Below, piece by piece: positions 33,594 through 43,989 of a DNA stretch of 64,000 nt. Source of the DNA: Chloropicon primus (Eukaryota > Chlorophyta > Chloropicophyceae > Chloropicales > Chloropicaceae); contig CP060756.1 of assembly GCA_023205875.1 (NCBI GenBank), positions 62,001 to 126,000 of the forward strand. Direction: 5' to 3'. How positions within the stretch are numbered: position 1 is the stretch's first letter; the number at the start of each line of letters is the position of its first letter. A program made the translations under genes and the position numbers. Under the pieces are notes generated by a model. It saw only the letters and a list, made by a program, of their open reading frames with translations. It was not told the DNA's origin and searched no databases.

Positions 33594-34849
33594 TTACTCG
33601 AGGCCGAGCTCCTTGATCTTGGCCTCGATGAGGGGGACGTCCTCGGGCTCGTCCACGCCGTGGGCGCAGTGGTTCACCATGATGACCTTGATCTTGTAAC
33701 CGTGCTCGATCACCTTGAGCTGCTCGAGGTCTTCCGTGAGCTGCGACGAGCGAATGAGCGCAAGCAATTCAAGGAGAGAGAGAGAGGCGAAAAGAGTTTG
33801 TTCATGGGTCAGCCATCGTCGCAACACGATCCGGAGACAGAACCAAAAGAGGAGGCGGACGTACCATGAGCGGAGTGGCAGGAAGGCTGTTGTAAATCCT
33901 CAAAAAGTTCCTGTCGTAGCACTGGAGCCCCAAGTGAAGCAAGTAGGGCTTGTCTTGGAAGGGTTCTGGGAAGTTCTTGATCTCCCCCTTCTTGTTGTGA
34001 GGGATCACACCCCTCGAGAAGTAGATGGCATACCCCTGCTGATCCGTGATGCACTTCACTCTCTGCCTCAGCTCCACCTCGTCGTGCTTCAGGGGGGTGC
34101 AGGGGGTGCTGAAAAAGAAAGGAGACCGCCAAGTAGTCAGATCGCGCCGTCGTCGGCGTCGTAGAGAGAGGGAGAGAGAGAGAGGTCGTGAGGAGGGACG
34201 ACTCACCTGTAGACCGCGTCCGGAGAGTTCTTCAGGGTCTCCGCGACCTCGTCGATGATCTCGGGCTCGATCAAAGGCTCGTCACCTTGAATGTTCACAA
34301 CAATGTCGTAAGACTCCTTGAGCTTGGAAACCGCTTCGTTGCACCTCTCGGTCCCGTTCGGGCAGTCCACGCTGGTCATGACCACCTCGGCTCCATGCTC
34401 CTTGCACACTTTGGCGATCCTGTCGTCGTCCGTCGCGACGATCACCCTGTCGAGCTGCGTGGCCTTCTTGGCCTGCTCGTAGGTCCTCACGATCATCGGC
34501 TTGCCCAAGATGGGGGTCAGGGGCTTTCCAGGGAAGCGAGTCGACGCGTACCGTGCCGGTATCACTCCAATCTTCAATGCGAGCGAGTCAGCCGCAACAA
34601 AAGCGAGTCAGCCGCAACAAAGGCAAGACCGGACAGAAACAGCTTCAAGTGTCAGTGCACGAAAATGAGTCTCAAAGGTGTCGGTTCCCGGACCGTCACC
34701 CCGAAACCTAGCCGAGGTTTCCACTCGGTCCCCCTCTTCATTCCTTCACTTACGACTTTAGTCCTCTTCTTCTTTCCAAAGAACTTGTCCTTGAGAAAGA
34801 ATGCAGCCGTTGCCGCGGACGACACGATCGCGGTCACCACCAACTTCAT
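33594..34849 (-). CDS. kdsB: CMP-Kdo synthetase (3-deoxy-manno-octulosonate cytidylyltransferase)
   Basis: Four exons (34754-34849, 34207-34571, 33865-34108 and 33594-33740) give 283 residues in one frame. Exon 1 encodes a short hydrophobic anchor ([19 protein letters not shown] then KKKR), as in plant CKS. Exon 2 starts [18 protein letters not shown], the CTP site, and has TDDDRI and NIQGDEPLI; exon 3 has [14 protein letters not shown] and LQCYDRNFL; exon 4 ends with the family EHGYKIKV. All three introns have GT(A/G)(A/C)GT-type donors. The enzyme activates Kdo for transfer to glycans: rhamnogalacturonan II in plants and the Kdo-rich scales or thecae of prasinophyte algae. Confidence 0.93.
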
Positions 34850-35238
34850 GATGGTCTTCTCCAGATGCCTTTGCCTTTGCCTTTGTGACGTCCTCACTCG
34901 CTCGCTCGTCGTCGGTACCAAGGGATCAATCCCGTCCGCTCAAGGTCTGCGGCAGCTGCTGCTGGTTTACTTTACGATGAAGGTACGCGAGGCCAGCGCG
35001 ATCAGCACAGAGGAAGGGGAAGGGGAAGGGGAGGACAAAAGATGACAAAAGGTGGCTTGAGGATGAACTTGGGGACGAGAACATGGAGACAGGCGTGAGC
35101 TTGACAATCGGATGTAACCACGACACCGGCACGGTGGAGGTTGCGAGGAGAGGAGCCTCGCCAGGAACCGTACCAGGGCCAGGGCCACCCCAGGAACCAG
35201 GAGGGGAACAACGGCAAAGGCAGGAAGAGGAGGGGAAG
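34850..35238. other. Intergenic: kdsB promoter and NSF-like gene leader
   Basis: About 390 bases between divergent genes. The frame of the downstream gene is already open from an earlier ATG at 35083, so part of this may be coding; otherwise nothing is seen. Confidence 0.5.
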
Positions 35239-38200
35239 ATGAAGGGGAGGACGGTCCCGTGGGGGGGACGAAGGCGCCTTGGAGGGAGATCTAGCACATT
35301 CACGCGCGCGGTGTTGGTCCTGGCTTGCCTCTTGGTGGTCGTGAGCCCGGGGCAGGCCGTCGAAGGGGGGGAAGGGGAGGGGAGGGACGCGCTCAGGACT
35401 CAAGCACCGCCTCCAGCGCGAGCGTTGAAGCCTCAGAAGGCCCTCTCCGCGCCAACCCGCGTCGAAGGGACGGTGGGCGCGTGGTCGGATGAACTGGAGG
35501 TAAAATTCTCCCCGAGCAACGCGTGCAGGGTGAACTTCAAGGTGACTGGATTTGGCAACGCGAAACCGGAGGATGTCACCTTCGAACCGCCTTTCCTCGT
35601 CTTCGATGGAGACGTGGAGACCAGGACCTTCAAGGTGAAGAGCTCGGGGCTGGGATGGTACTCAGTCATTTACGAATTCGAGAGCGACCACGCGTTTCCA
35701 TTCGATGGTGTGAGGACGACGGTTCTGCAGGTCTTGGATAAGGCCCGAGTGTCCCTGGTTCAGCCAGGGAATTCCCAGCTCGTTCTGGGGTCCACCTCCC
35801 CGTTTTACAAGCTAAGCCTGACAAAGAATCTGAACGTGAAAGTGGTCCCCGTGGCCGAGGAACTCGTTTTCGAGCCTCGCGAGCTCTCGTTCTCGCGTTC
35901 GGCATCGCTGGCTCCTCAAGTCCAAGAGTTCAGGGTTCGAGTCCCAGGAACGTTGCCAGAGAAGCTTCGCGCGAGCGGGGACATTCACAAGTTCGAGGTG
36001 CCAGTGAACCTGGTGCTGCAGTGCAACGAGGGGGAGGAGGACGCGGCGTGTGATGTGGCCCGCTTGCACGAACCAGTGGAGTTTCTGTGGCAGATCTTGG
36101 ATTTGAACGAGCTCCGCGTGGAAGAGAAGATCGTTGGACCAATCACTGGCATACGCTTGCCCTTGTCGCTTAAGTTTCCTCAGGAAGCAATTGTCGAAAT
36201 TTACTCCAGGGAACTCGTGTTGAGCAAAAACAGGTTGGTGATCAGCAAGGAGGACGTAGGAGTGAACACTGAGCTCAGGGTGGTCGGGAGAAGGGGCACG
36301 AAGAGATCTTGCAGCGCAGCGGAGCCTTGCGTCATTCAGTATGCCGTGAAAGATGTCCAGGGTAGACTCAGCCCCAACTTTGCTCAGGGGGCAACGACAA
36401 ATTCCGGTTTTCACGGAAGCACGATCGTCCACGTCGTCGACAAACTCGAGCTGGACACGCCCAATTCCACCGTGGCCTTTGTGAATCAAACCATCGACTT
36501 GACCTTCACGTGGCGCACTGCTGTCCCTAGCGACATGGCACATCATCAGCTGGAGAACGTGGACCGCGCAAAAGGAATCGCAGGGGGAGAGAGCCTTTTC
36601 GAGATTCATTGCCTGGCCTCACCGGACGTCATGGTCGAGCCAAGCGTCCTGGTGGTCTCTGACTTGAGTCAAACGCTTGGTTTCAACATCACGCCGACGA
36701 GAGAAGGGAAGTTCGAGGTCAAGTTCAACTTGGGGGAGGGACGGTTCCAGAACCTCGTTGAGTTCAAGCCAGAACCCGTGGTGTCGATCATCGTGTACGA
36801 CTCCTTCCACGCCGAGGACTTCTCATTCGAAACAAAATACGGTTTAGGAGGGTTGGACACCGAGCTCAACATGATCCTGAGAAGGGCTTTATTCTCGCGC
36901 ATGGCCACGAAGGAGACAGCGGAGGCCCTTGGGGTTAAGCCTGTCAAGGTAAGCCAGCAACGCTTCATCACCTTTCCTTCTGTTCGTTTTTCTTGGGAAC
37001 TTATCTAATTGTGCATTTCCACTCGCTTGTGTTGCATCTTCCGGAAACCTGCAGGGCATCCTGCTTTTCGGCCCGCCGGGCTGCGGAAAGACGACGGTGG
37101 CGAGGCAGATAGGAAGAATGCTCTTGACACAGGAACCCAAGGTGGTCAATGGTCCAGAAATAATCAGCAAATACCTCGGCGAAAGCGAGAACCAAGTTCG
37201 TTCCCTGTTCGCTGACGCTGAACTCGATCAGAATGAGCGAAACGTTCACCTCATCGTCTTTGATGAGATTGATGCTCTCGTGAAGCCGCGCGGCCGGGGT
37301 CAAGGAGAAGCGGCGGATCAAGTGTACGACGGAATAGTCAATACCATCTTGAGCAAAATGGATGGTATCCATAGACTGGACAACGTCCTCGTCGTGGGCA
37401 CGACCAACCGGAGGGATCTTATCGACCCAGCTCTGCTGAGACCGGGTCGGTTCGACGTTCAGGTGAACATCAAAATCCCTGATGAAGAGGGAAGGCTTCA
37501 GATCTTCCGCATCCACACGAAGAGGATGTTCACGTCGAACTTGGTCAGCAAGGACGTGGATTTGGTGAAGCTGGCCAAAATGGCACGAGCCTTCACGGGG
37601 GCGGAGATCGAAGGCGTCGTGAAATCAGCTGCCTCTTTGGCGGTGGAAGACGCTTTCAAAGCCAGTGATTCCAGTGCCACGACAATCGATCGAAACCGAA
37701 TTCAGCTGACTCAGGAGCACTTCGAGAAGGCGCTCAAAGACATCGAGCCCGCGAACATAGACTCCAAGGATGCTCTGGAGCAGCTGTACAGCGGCGATCT
37801 GTTCAAGTTTTCTCCAGAAATGGTTGAAGCGATTTCTCGATTCTCTCAGTCCCTTGAGTACGTCTGCGCCGACTCGGGTGGGGATGAGTCCGAGAGAAGT
37901 CACAAGGCTATCAGCATCCTCGTGCATGGGGCACCGGGGACTGGGAAAACGTCTTTCGTCTCCAGCATTCTGAGGGACAAGTACATCGACAACATCGCAA
38001 TGCTGGAAGTCCTGTCCGCGGAACTCCTCCTTCAAGAAAGCAAGAGCTCCGTGGAGCGGAAGATTCGGATCTTTGGAGATGCGTTTCGGTCCATCCTGTC
38101 CAACAAGAGCGGGGTCGGTGTCCTTGTCTTGGACGACTTGGAGGGGATCATTGAGCACGTCGACACGCAAGCCGGTTCGTACATCAATTCTAACATCTTT

Positions 38201-38590
38201 TCCCAACTCAGGATACTGATGCGGAGCAAGATGCACAGCGACGTCATCATCGTGGCGACCGCGTCGACGCAATCGATCATGAAGTTCGACCAGCTCCTCG
38301 ACTTGTTCGACGTGGAGATCGAGTTGCCCCTGGTGCAGTCCAGAGCTGAGATCAAGACGCTCCTGGCTTTGGCAGACATGAGCTCGCAGACGGACTATTC
38401 CGCAATCGAGGACTTCCTCCCTCTCCCCATCAAGAGGGTGATCAAGTTCCTGGACCTGGAGGCTTCTGGCAACGGGGACCTCCTCCCTTCCGCCGGACTA
38501 GCGCCTTCCCGTTACGGCGAGGAGGCCGACATCGGGATGGTCGATGTCATCGCCAACAACAACACGATGCTGAAAATATTCATGATCTAA
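35239..38590 (+). CDS. NSF-type double AAA+ ATPase with secretory-type beta-sandwich N-region
   Basis: Exons 35239-36948 and 37055-38590 (phase 0, donor GTAAGC, acceptor CTGCAG) give 1081 residues. The C-terminal half is NSF-like: SFETKYGLGGLDTELN, Walker A GPPGCGKT (576-583), Walker B LIVFDEIDA, NRRDLIDPALLRPGRFD and FTGAEIEGVVKSA in D1, then D2 with GAPGTGKT (about 861) and VLVLDDLEGII. Before it lies no recognisable NSF N domain. Instead, an Arg-rich start, a hydrophobic stretch (TRAVLVLACLLVVVSPGQA) and about 500 residues of beta-strand-rich sequence occur, with three similar motifs (VTFEPPFLVF, LVFEPRELSF, VMVEPSVLVV) and Asn-X-Ser/Thr sites. Exon 1 runs from leader into D1 without a stop. 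An upstream ATG at 35083 is possible. Confidence 0.85.
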
Positions 38591-38756
38591 AAGCAGCAGC
38601 AATGCGCATTGCTCTTTCATCCAATTCATAACCATAATCAATCCCATGCTGTATCTATAAAAACTGTAAGTCATCCACCAGTAGCACTAGTGCTTCGAGT
38701 TCCATCGCCATCCGCCTCCATCTCATCGCGGACATCTGAGGACGAGGAGTTTCACG

Positions 38757-38936
38757 ATGGACAAAATGATGGAGGTGGAGGTCGAGGCAACGAACGGGTC
38801 GAGTTACCCACACGGACTCCTGGAATCGGCGGACGTGGAGGTACGTGGGATCGCCTCAATCTACTGCGCACTTGTCCTTTCGCGCGATCTCCTCCGTCCC
38901 TTCCCTTGAAGGACGACACGCGCGCGCGCGCGCGCA

Positions 38937-38971
<35 letters not shown>

Positions 38972-40309
38972 GACTCAGAGATCGCGTTTCATGAGCGTGT
39001 TGTGTGTTTGTTTGTGTCTGACGAGTTTTTCTCTCGACTGTTCCCGCAGACTATCGTCGCCCAGTACACGGGCCACGCCCTGCTTCAGCGGCTGGTGTTC
39101 GTGGCGAAGAAGGCTGCCGAGAAGAAGGATGAGACGCTGGAGCTCGAGGCTTTGAAGGTTGCCTGCGATGAGTCGAAGAAGGGGGAGCACACGTCCCTTC
39201 ACAAGGAAGTGACGGAGCTGATGCGTGGCAGGTGCGGTCCGGAGTACGACTGCGACGCGGCCTGGGTGGATCAGGTCGACAGGCGCACCGCGCAGAAGCA
39301 GGACAAGTTGGAGTCGGAGCTGAATGGTTACAAGGCGAACCTGATCAAGGAGTCGATCAGGATGGGTCACACCTTCTTGGGGGAGTTCTTTTACGAGAAG
39401 GGCGACCTCAACGCGGCCCTTAAGTGCTACATCAGGACCAGAGACTATTGCACGACGAGCAAGCACGTTGTGACCATGTGTCTTAACGTGATCAAGGTTT
39501 CGCTCGAGTTGGAGAACTACCTTCACGTTCTGAACTATGTGCAAAAGGGGGAGCAAAACCCGGGTGTCCAGCAGGATGCGAAGACCATGGATAAGCTCAA
39601 GTGCGCCGCGGGCCTGGCGAACTTGGCGAACGGGAAGTACAAGATTGCTGCCAGAAACTTCTTGGAAGTGAGCGCGGAGTTAGACAACAACTACTCGGAC
39701 GTGATCGCTCCTCAGGACGTCGCGACCTACGGAGCCTTCTGCGCGCTTGCGTCCTTCGACAGGTCTGAGCTGAAGCAGAAGCTGATCGACAGCGTCTCGT
39801 TCCGAAACTTGCTGGAGCTCGTGCCGGAGGTCAGGGAGGTGGTGTACGACTTTTACGCCAGCAGGTACGCCTCGTGTCTGAAAATGCTGACGGGTCTGAA
39901 GAAGTACCTGGAGTACGACATCTACTTGCACAAGCACATCGAGGAGCTTGGGAACCAGATCAGGGAGAAGGCCATCGTCCAGTACACGATTCCGTTCACC
40001 TCGGTAGTGCTGCAGAACATGGCCACCGCTTTCAACGTGGATGTGGACTCCCTGGAGAAGGAAATTGCTGATCTGATTGCTAACGGGCAGATCCACGCCA
40101 AGGTGGACAGCCACAACAAAATTCTGTACTCCCGCGGCACGGACCAGAGGGACACCACCTTCGAGCGGGTGAAGAAGACGGGAAGCGATTACCAGAGGGA
40201 CTCGGAGCACGTCCTCCTAAGGGCGAGACTGCTGGAGTACCAGTTAGTGCAGACGTCCGGAAGCTCGAAGGCCGCTGCAGCTATGTCGCTGGAACTAGAC
40301 GAAAAGTGA
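38757..40309 (+). CDS. CSN1: COP9 signalosome subunit 1
   Basis: Exons 38757-38840 and 39050-40309 give 447 residues. The protein follows plant CSN1/FUS6 nearly throughout: LESADVE then YTGHALLQRLVFVAKKA, AWVDQVDRRTAQKQDKLESEL, IRTRDYCTTSKHV, VIAPQDVATYGAFCALASFDRSELKQK and RIDSHNKILY-like HAKVDSHNKILYSRG. TPR-like helices lead into a PCI domain. CSN1 helps the signalosome remove NEDD8 from cullins, which links it to SCF ligases. The proteasome paralogue RPN7 is excluded by the Ala-Ser-Phe-Asp-Arg-Ser-Glu-Leu-Lys stretch. The intron starts GTACGT and ends CCGCAG and carries (CG)n(CA)n(GA)n. Confidence 0.95.
38921..38971 (+). repeat. (GC)n(CA)n(GA)n microsatellite in CSN1 intron
   Basis: Composite repeat in the intron; its orientation relative to the gene is opposite to the composites in the CDPK intron and the gene at 18124-19019. 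Confidence 0.85.
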
Positions 40310-40409
40310 AACAAGGGGGGGGGGGGGCAAAGCACCTGAAGGTGGGTCTTTTGATATGTACTATAATAATAACTCTATCAAGTTTACAATTGGACGACGT
40401 ACGGCGGCG

Positions 40410-41702
40410 TCACGCGGGGAGTTTCGTCGGATCGATGATCAGATGTCGGATATTGTGGCGCTTCCAAGTGTAAGTGACGTGGACAAGCTCGTCGTCGGAT
40501 TGAATGATCGACGGGTAGCTGAATTCGACGTTCCTCTTTGAGCTCTCCAGCGTCGTGACCTCTTGCCACGAATCGCCGTCGTCTTGCGAAACGGCAAGGG
40601 AAATGATCTGCCTTCCAGCAAAACCACCCTTCTTGAAGGAGTGGTTGTAGATCAAAACAACCCTTCCGTCCTTGAGCTTCACGGCATCCAGGCCAGAGTT
40701 GGGGCAGGGGATCGTCGTGAGCTGGGGTTTACCGAACTCCCTTCCCGTGCTGTCCGACTTGGCACTGACCATGTAGGTCGATCTGGACCTCGCAACCATT
40801 CTCACCCTCTCCGAATCATCGATCCAAACCGACGGCTGTATGATGCGTCCGTTGAATTCTATGGGCCCCCACGCTTTCCAAGTCTTCCCCCCATCAGTCG
40901 ACTCCTCCATCATGCAGCTCCAGACTCGGTTCCTCTTCTCCCTCGAGCTCGGCGCGATGATGGTGCCGTCCGAGAGCTGGATGGGCTTGTTCTTCGCGGG
41001 GCCTATGATGCCTGCTCCCAGGTGCTCCGGCTCCGACCAAGTCACCCCCTCGTCCAAACTCCTCTTGACGTACCCCTTCCAAGTCTGAGGGTTCCTCCCC
41101 GTCTTGTAGAAGAGCAAGACTTCGTTCCCCTTGGTCCTGAACAGCACGGGATTCCAGGTCGGCACGCCGTTCGTTGGCTTGACGAGCTCGACGGGCTCCG
41201 TCCAGTTGCTCTGGTAATCCTCGAGCCTGGACAGGAATATCCCAACATCGTCCTTTCCCTCGAACTTCCCCGCAAACCACGCGGCCAGGAGAGCCCCGCC
41301 CTCGACCTCCACAATGGTGGAAGCGTGATGCGATGGTTTCGGCCGCTTCCTCCTGTCGGGCATCACGAACTTCCTGGCCACGATGGACTCGTGGAGATCG
41401 ATCTCCTCGCCGTGGTGGACACCTGTGGGAACACCTGCCTTTGCCTCCTCCTCGGAGGTGGTCACCTTGTGGGACTCTCCTTGCCAGCCAATCAGGTTGA
41501 GGTCGCTCTTGTTGTTCTTGTGGGTCGCTCTAGCCGCCCTTGCGACGTCACTCGCGACGAGGAGGAGAACGACGAGGAGGGAGACCCAAAGACTCGCATC
41601 TTGCGCACCCCCTTGCCTTCTCCGTCCCCCTGCTTGGACCATCCTACCACCGCAGCCTGCGACGGCGAGGGGATCTGATGAATCAAGATTGTCGATCATC
41701 AT
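40410..41702 (-). CDS. Secreted sialidase/BNR-repeat-like protein
   Basis: 430 residues, starting ATGATG. A hydrophobic stretch (SLWVSLLVVLLLVASDVARA, about 37-56) would be a signal peptide, especially if translation starts at Met21 (41642). The rest is a beta-propeller of the predicted neuraminidase type (COG4692-like/BNR_2): Asp-box motifs SLDEGVTWSEP, STDGGKTWKAW and SQDDGDSWQEV, plus SHHASTIVEVEGGALLAAWFAG and IIAPSSREK. Bacterial relatives act on glycan-linked sialic or related nonulosonic acids; substrate here is unknown. No intron. A Kdo-activating enzyme is encoded 6 kb away, which could be coincidence. Confidence 0.82.
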   Translation of the reverse strand: MMIDNLDSSDPLAVAGCGGRMVQAGGRRRQGGAQDASLWVSLLVVLLLVASDVARAARATHKNNKSDLNLIGWQGESHKVTTSEEEAKAGVPTGVHHGEEIDLHESIVARKFVMPDRRKRPKPSHHASTIVEVEGGALLAAWFAGKFEGKDDVGIFLSRLEDYQSNWTEPVELVKPTNGVPTWNPVLFRTKGNEVLLFYKTGRNPQTWKGYVKRSLDEGVTWSEPEHLGAGIIGPAKNKPIQLSDGTIIAPSSREKRNRVWSCMMEESTDGGKTWKAWGPIEFNGRIIQPSVWIDDSERVRMVARSRSTYMVSAKSDSTGREFGKPQLTTIPCPNSGLDAVKLKDGRVVLIYNHSFKKGGFAGRQIISLAVSQDDGDSWQEVTTLESSKRNVEFSYPSIIQSDDELVHVTYTWKRHNIRHLIIDPTKLPA

Positions 41703-41777
41703 GGGATGGCAGTGATGATCGACAGAGAAGAGAGAAGAGCATGTGCTTCCAATGGTTTAAGACTCTGGTTTCTTTCT

Positions 41778-43796
41778 CTACTTCTTTTCGTGGACGGGCG
41801 CTGGCCCCACCCCTGACTGGTGGTGGTAGTGCCCGAGGTCCTCCAGGAAGTCTGGGAACTCGCCGATGGCACCCACCCTCATGTCCGGCCTCACCATGAC
41901 TCCCGCCAAGCAGTCATCGCTCCCAAAGTACTCGAGCATGAACTGGGACTTGGCGTCCACAACGTGCACCGGGTCACGAATCAGCTGGTAGTCCAGGCCG
42001 TCCATGTGGGCAATCTTGGACGTCGTGTGGAGGATGTAGAACTCGCACTGGAGAACGAATTCTTTGCCGAGCATGAACTCGACGCTGTGCTGGATCTTGT
42101 CCCAGGTCATCTTCTCCACGCTGGGCCGTGGGCTTTTGACGGCCTTCTCCCCGCAATTTTCCTTCTCGGCTGACTCCCCCAGGCTGAAGGACATGCCGGA
42201 GTGCGAGGGCTCCGAGTCGTTGTAGGGCGAGTCCATCTTCACCGGCCAATCGGAGCAGAAGCAGAAAATCTTGTGCTTGTTCGAGGACGTCAAAATCTCA
42301 CCCAGGGTGGTCTTCTTCATCGTGTTCGTCAGGAAGAGCTCCCTCACGTTCGGGGCGATCTCGCCCGCCTTGACCAGGTACTTTTGCTCCCTGTTCGACC
42401 GCACGATCAGCCGTGACTCTGGGTACGTCGCGAAGAGGCCACAGTCGTTGTGCGCGTAACGGATCGGGCTCAGCTTCCCCTGCATGAGGTCCGAGAAGTA
42501 CCCCGCGATGCTCTTGCGCACCGCCTCCGCACGGGGCTTCCTCTCCTCCTCGTAGCTCGCCAAGACTCCGTCCTCGCCTTCCCTCAAGCCAAGCTTCACC
42601 GCCATCGAGAGCTTCCAGGACAAGTTGTCGGCGTCCTCCAGCGCGGCGTTCATGGGGAGAATGCCGACCGGGGGGTGGGCGTGGGCAGCCTCCCCGACGA
42701 GGAAAACCCTTCCGGACGCCCAAAACGCCGAGGAGATGAAGTGGTTCATTCTGTAGTACCTGGACCACTTGGGATCAGCCAGCTCGGTGCCCTTGGGCAG
42801 CTTGGGCTTGAGCTGCTTCTGCAGCAGGCTCAGGGGCGGTGGCTCCATGCATTCCATGTTGCTGCCCCACATGGTGAACGGGGCGTTGACGCTGAGCCTG
42901 TAGAGGGAGTTGTCGCTCCCGGGCACCGGCATGGCCGCCCCCCCTCCGATGGTGGGCCCGAAGCCGTTGAGGGACTTTTGCTCCAGCCGGTAGGACTTGC
43001 GCTCCAGCCCCCACTTGACCTGGCACTCGCACATCATGTGGAGCATCACGCCCTTGTGCTCCTTCCACTCGTACCCCTCGATGCGGTCGCCGTTGAAGCA
43101 GGTCTCGCGGACTTTCGAGGACCTCCCGTCGCACCCCACCACGTACTTGCACCGCACCTGCATCGATGCAGTGGGGGAGGACACCAGGGCGGTCGCGCCA
43201 CCAGCCTCCCCGTCCCCCGCCAAGCCCTCGAACGCGTGGTTCCACAGCACCTTGACGAATCTGCTGGACCGGATGCGCTCCAGGATCTGGTCCTCAATGA
43301 ACGACTGGCTCAGGCTCAGGTAAGCGAACTCGTCCCCGGCGTAGTTCTTCCTGCCCTCGACCTCGGCCTTGAGCCAGCCGAGAGAGTTCGAGTTCGCGCC
43401 GGAGGACGCGGCGACGCCCTGCTGCACCTTGCCGTTCGTGATCAGCGCGGGGCTCGAAAGGGCCTCAAAGTCCGGCTCCCTGGAGCTGCTCGGGTCCCCG
43501 CTCAGGGACTTGTAGAGCCCCATCCTTCGTGCCCAGAGCACGTTGGTTGGGGTGAGGAGGGTGCCCCCTCCCTGGAATGCCGAGCGCTTGGCCTCCTCGC
43601 TCGGGTGGGCGTCGACAAGCGCGACCCTGACCTGGTCCCTGGAGAGCTGCAGGGCCGTGGCGAGGCCCGCGAGGCCCGCGCCGACGACAAGGACGTCGCA
43701 GGTGAAGCCATTCCCAGAGGTGTCCTCCCACCACGAGGCCACGTTGTTGTTGTCCACAGACCTCGCCGTCCGCGCAGTCGACTTGCCGCTCTCCAT
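41778..43796 (-). CDS. FAD-dependent aromatic monooxygenase, phenol hydroxylase-like
   Basis: 672 residues from an ATG. The FAD-binding motif DVLVVGAGLAGLATAL (GxGxxG) lies near residue 35. A second FAD motif reads RVFLVGEAAHAHPPVGILPMN, with Glu where most relatives have Asp (GDAAH), and VVGCDGRSSKVRE is the DG motif. The C-terminal region (about 470-650) would be the thioredoxin-like domain of phenol 2-monooxygenases. Family members hydroxylate aromatic rings or steps of ubiquinone-like pathways; the substrate is not evident. No intron. A 165-base gap separates it from the pseudogene region. Confidence 0.85.
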   Translation of the reverse strand: MESGKSTARTARSVDNNNVASWWEDTSGNGFTCDVLVVGAGLAGLATALQLSRDQVRVALVDAHPSEEAKRSAFQGGGTLLTPTNVLWARRMGLYKSLSGDPSSSREPDFEALSSPALITNGKVQQGVAASSGANSNSLGWLKAEVEGRKNYAGDEFAYLSLSQSFIEDQILERIRSSRFVKVLWNHAFEGLAGDGEAGGATALVSSPTASMQVRCKYVVGCDGRSSKVRETCFNGDRIEGYEWKEHKGVMLHMMCECQVKWGLERKSYRLEQKSLNGFGPTIGGGAAMPVPGSDNSLYRLSVNAPFTMWGSNMECMEPPPLSLLQKQLKPKLPKGTELADPKWSRYYRMNHFISSAFWASGRVFLVGEAAHAHPPVGILPMNAALEDADNLSWKLSMAVKLGLREGEDGVLASYEEERKPRAEAVRKSIAGYFSDLMQGKLSPIRYAHNDCGLFATYPESRLIVRSNREQKYLVKAGEIAPNVRELFLTNTMKKTTLGEILTSSNKHKIFCFCSDWPVKMDSPYNDSEPSHSGMSFSLGESAEKENCGEKAVKSPRPSVEKMTWDKIQHSVEFMLGKEFVLQCEFYILHTTSKIAHMDGLDYQLIRDPVHVVDAKSQFMLEYFGSDDCLAGVMVRPDMRVGAIGEFPDFLEDLGHYHHQSGVGPAPVHEKK

Positions 43797-43989
43797 CGAT
43801 GACCTGGACGAGTCTGACGAGTCTGCGGGCGAACGAGAGGCCGGACGCGTCCTACGAGTCTAACTTTGGTGGCGCGGTGTGTGTTCGCGCTCGTGCTCGT
43901 GTGCTCGCGTGCTCGTGTGCTCGTCGTCAAAAGCGTTACTTTTTTGATATTGATATATTTTAGGGTTAGCGGGAGCCTAAAGGAGGAGA
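43797..43989. other. Flavin monooxygenase promoter/leader
   Basis: No gene. Has GTGCTCGT repeats near 43885-43925 and a single TTTTAGGG at about 43957. Confidence 0.45.

Noticed and set aside
34560-34640. Repeated GCGAGTCAGCCGCAACAAA in kdsB intron 1, considered as a mobile element end
   Set aside because: Only a two-copy tandem within an intron; no flanking duplication or ORF.
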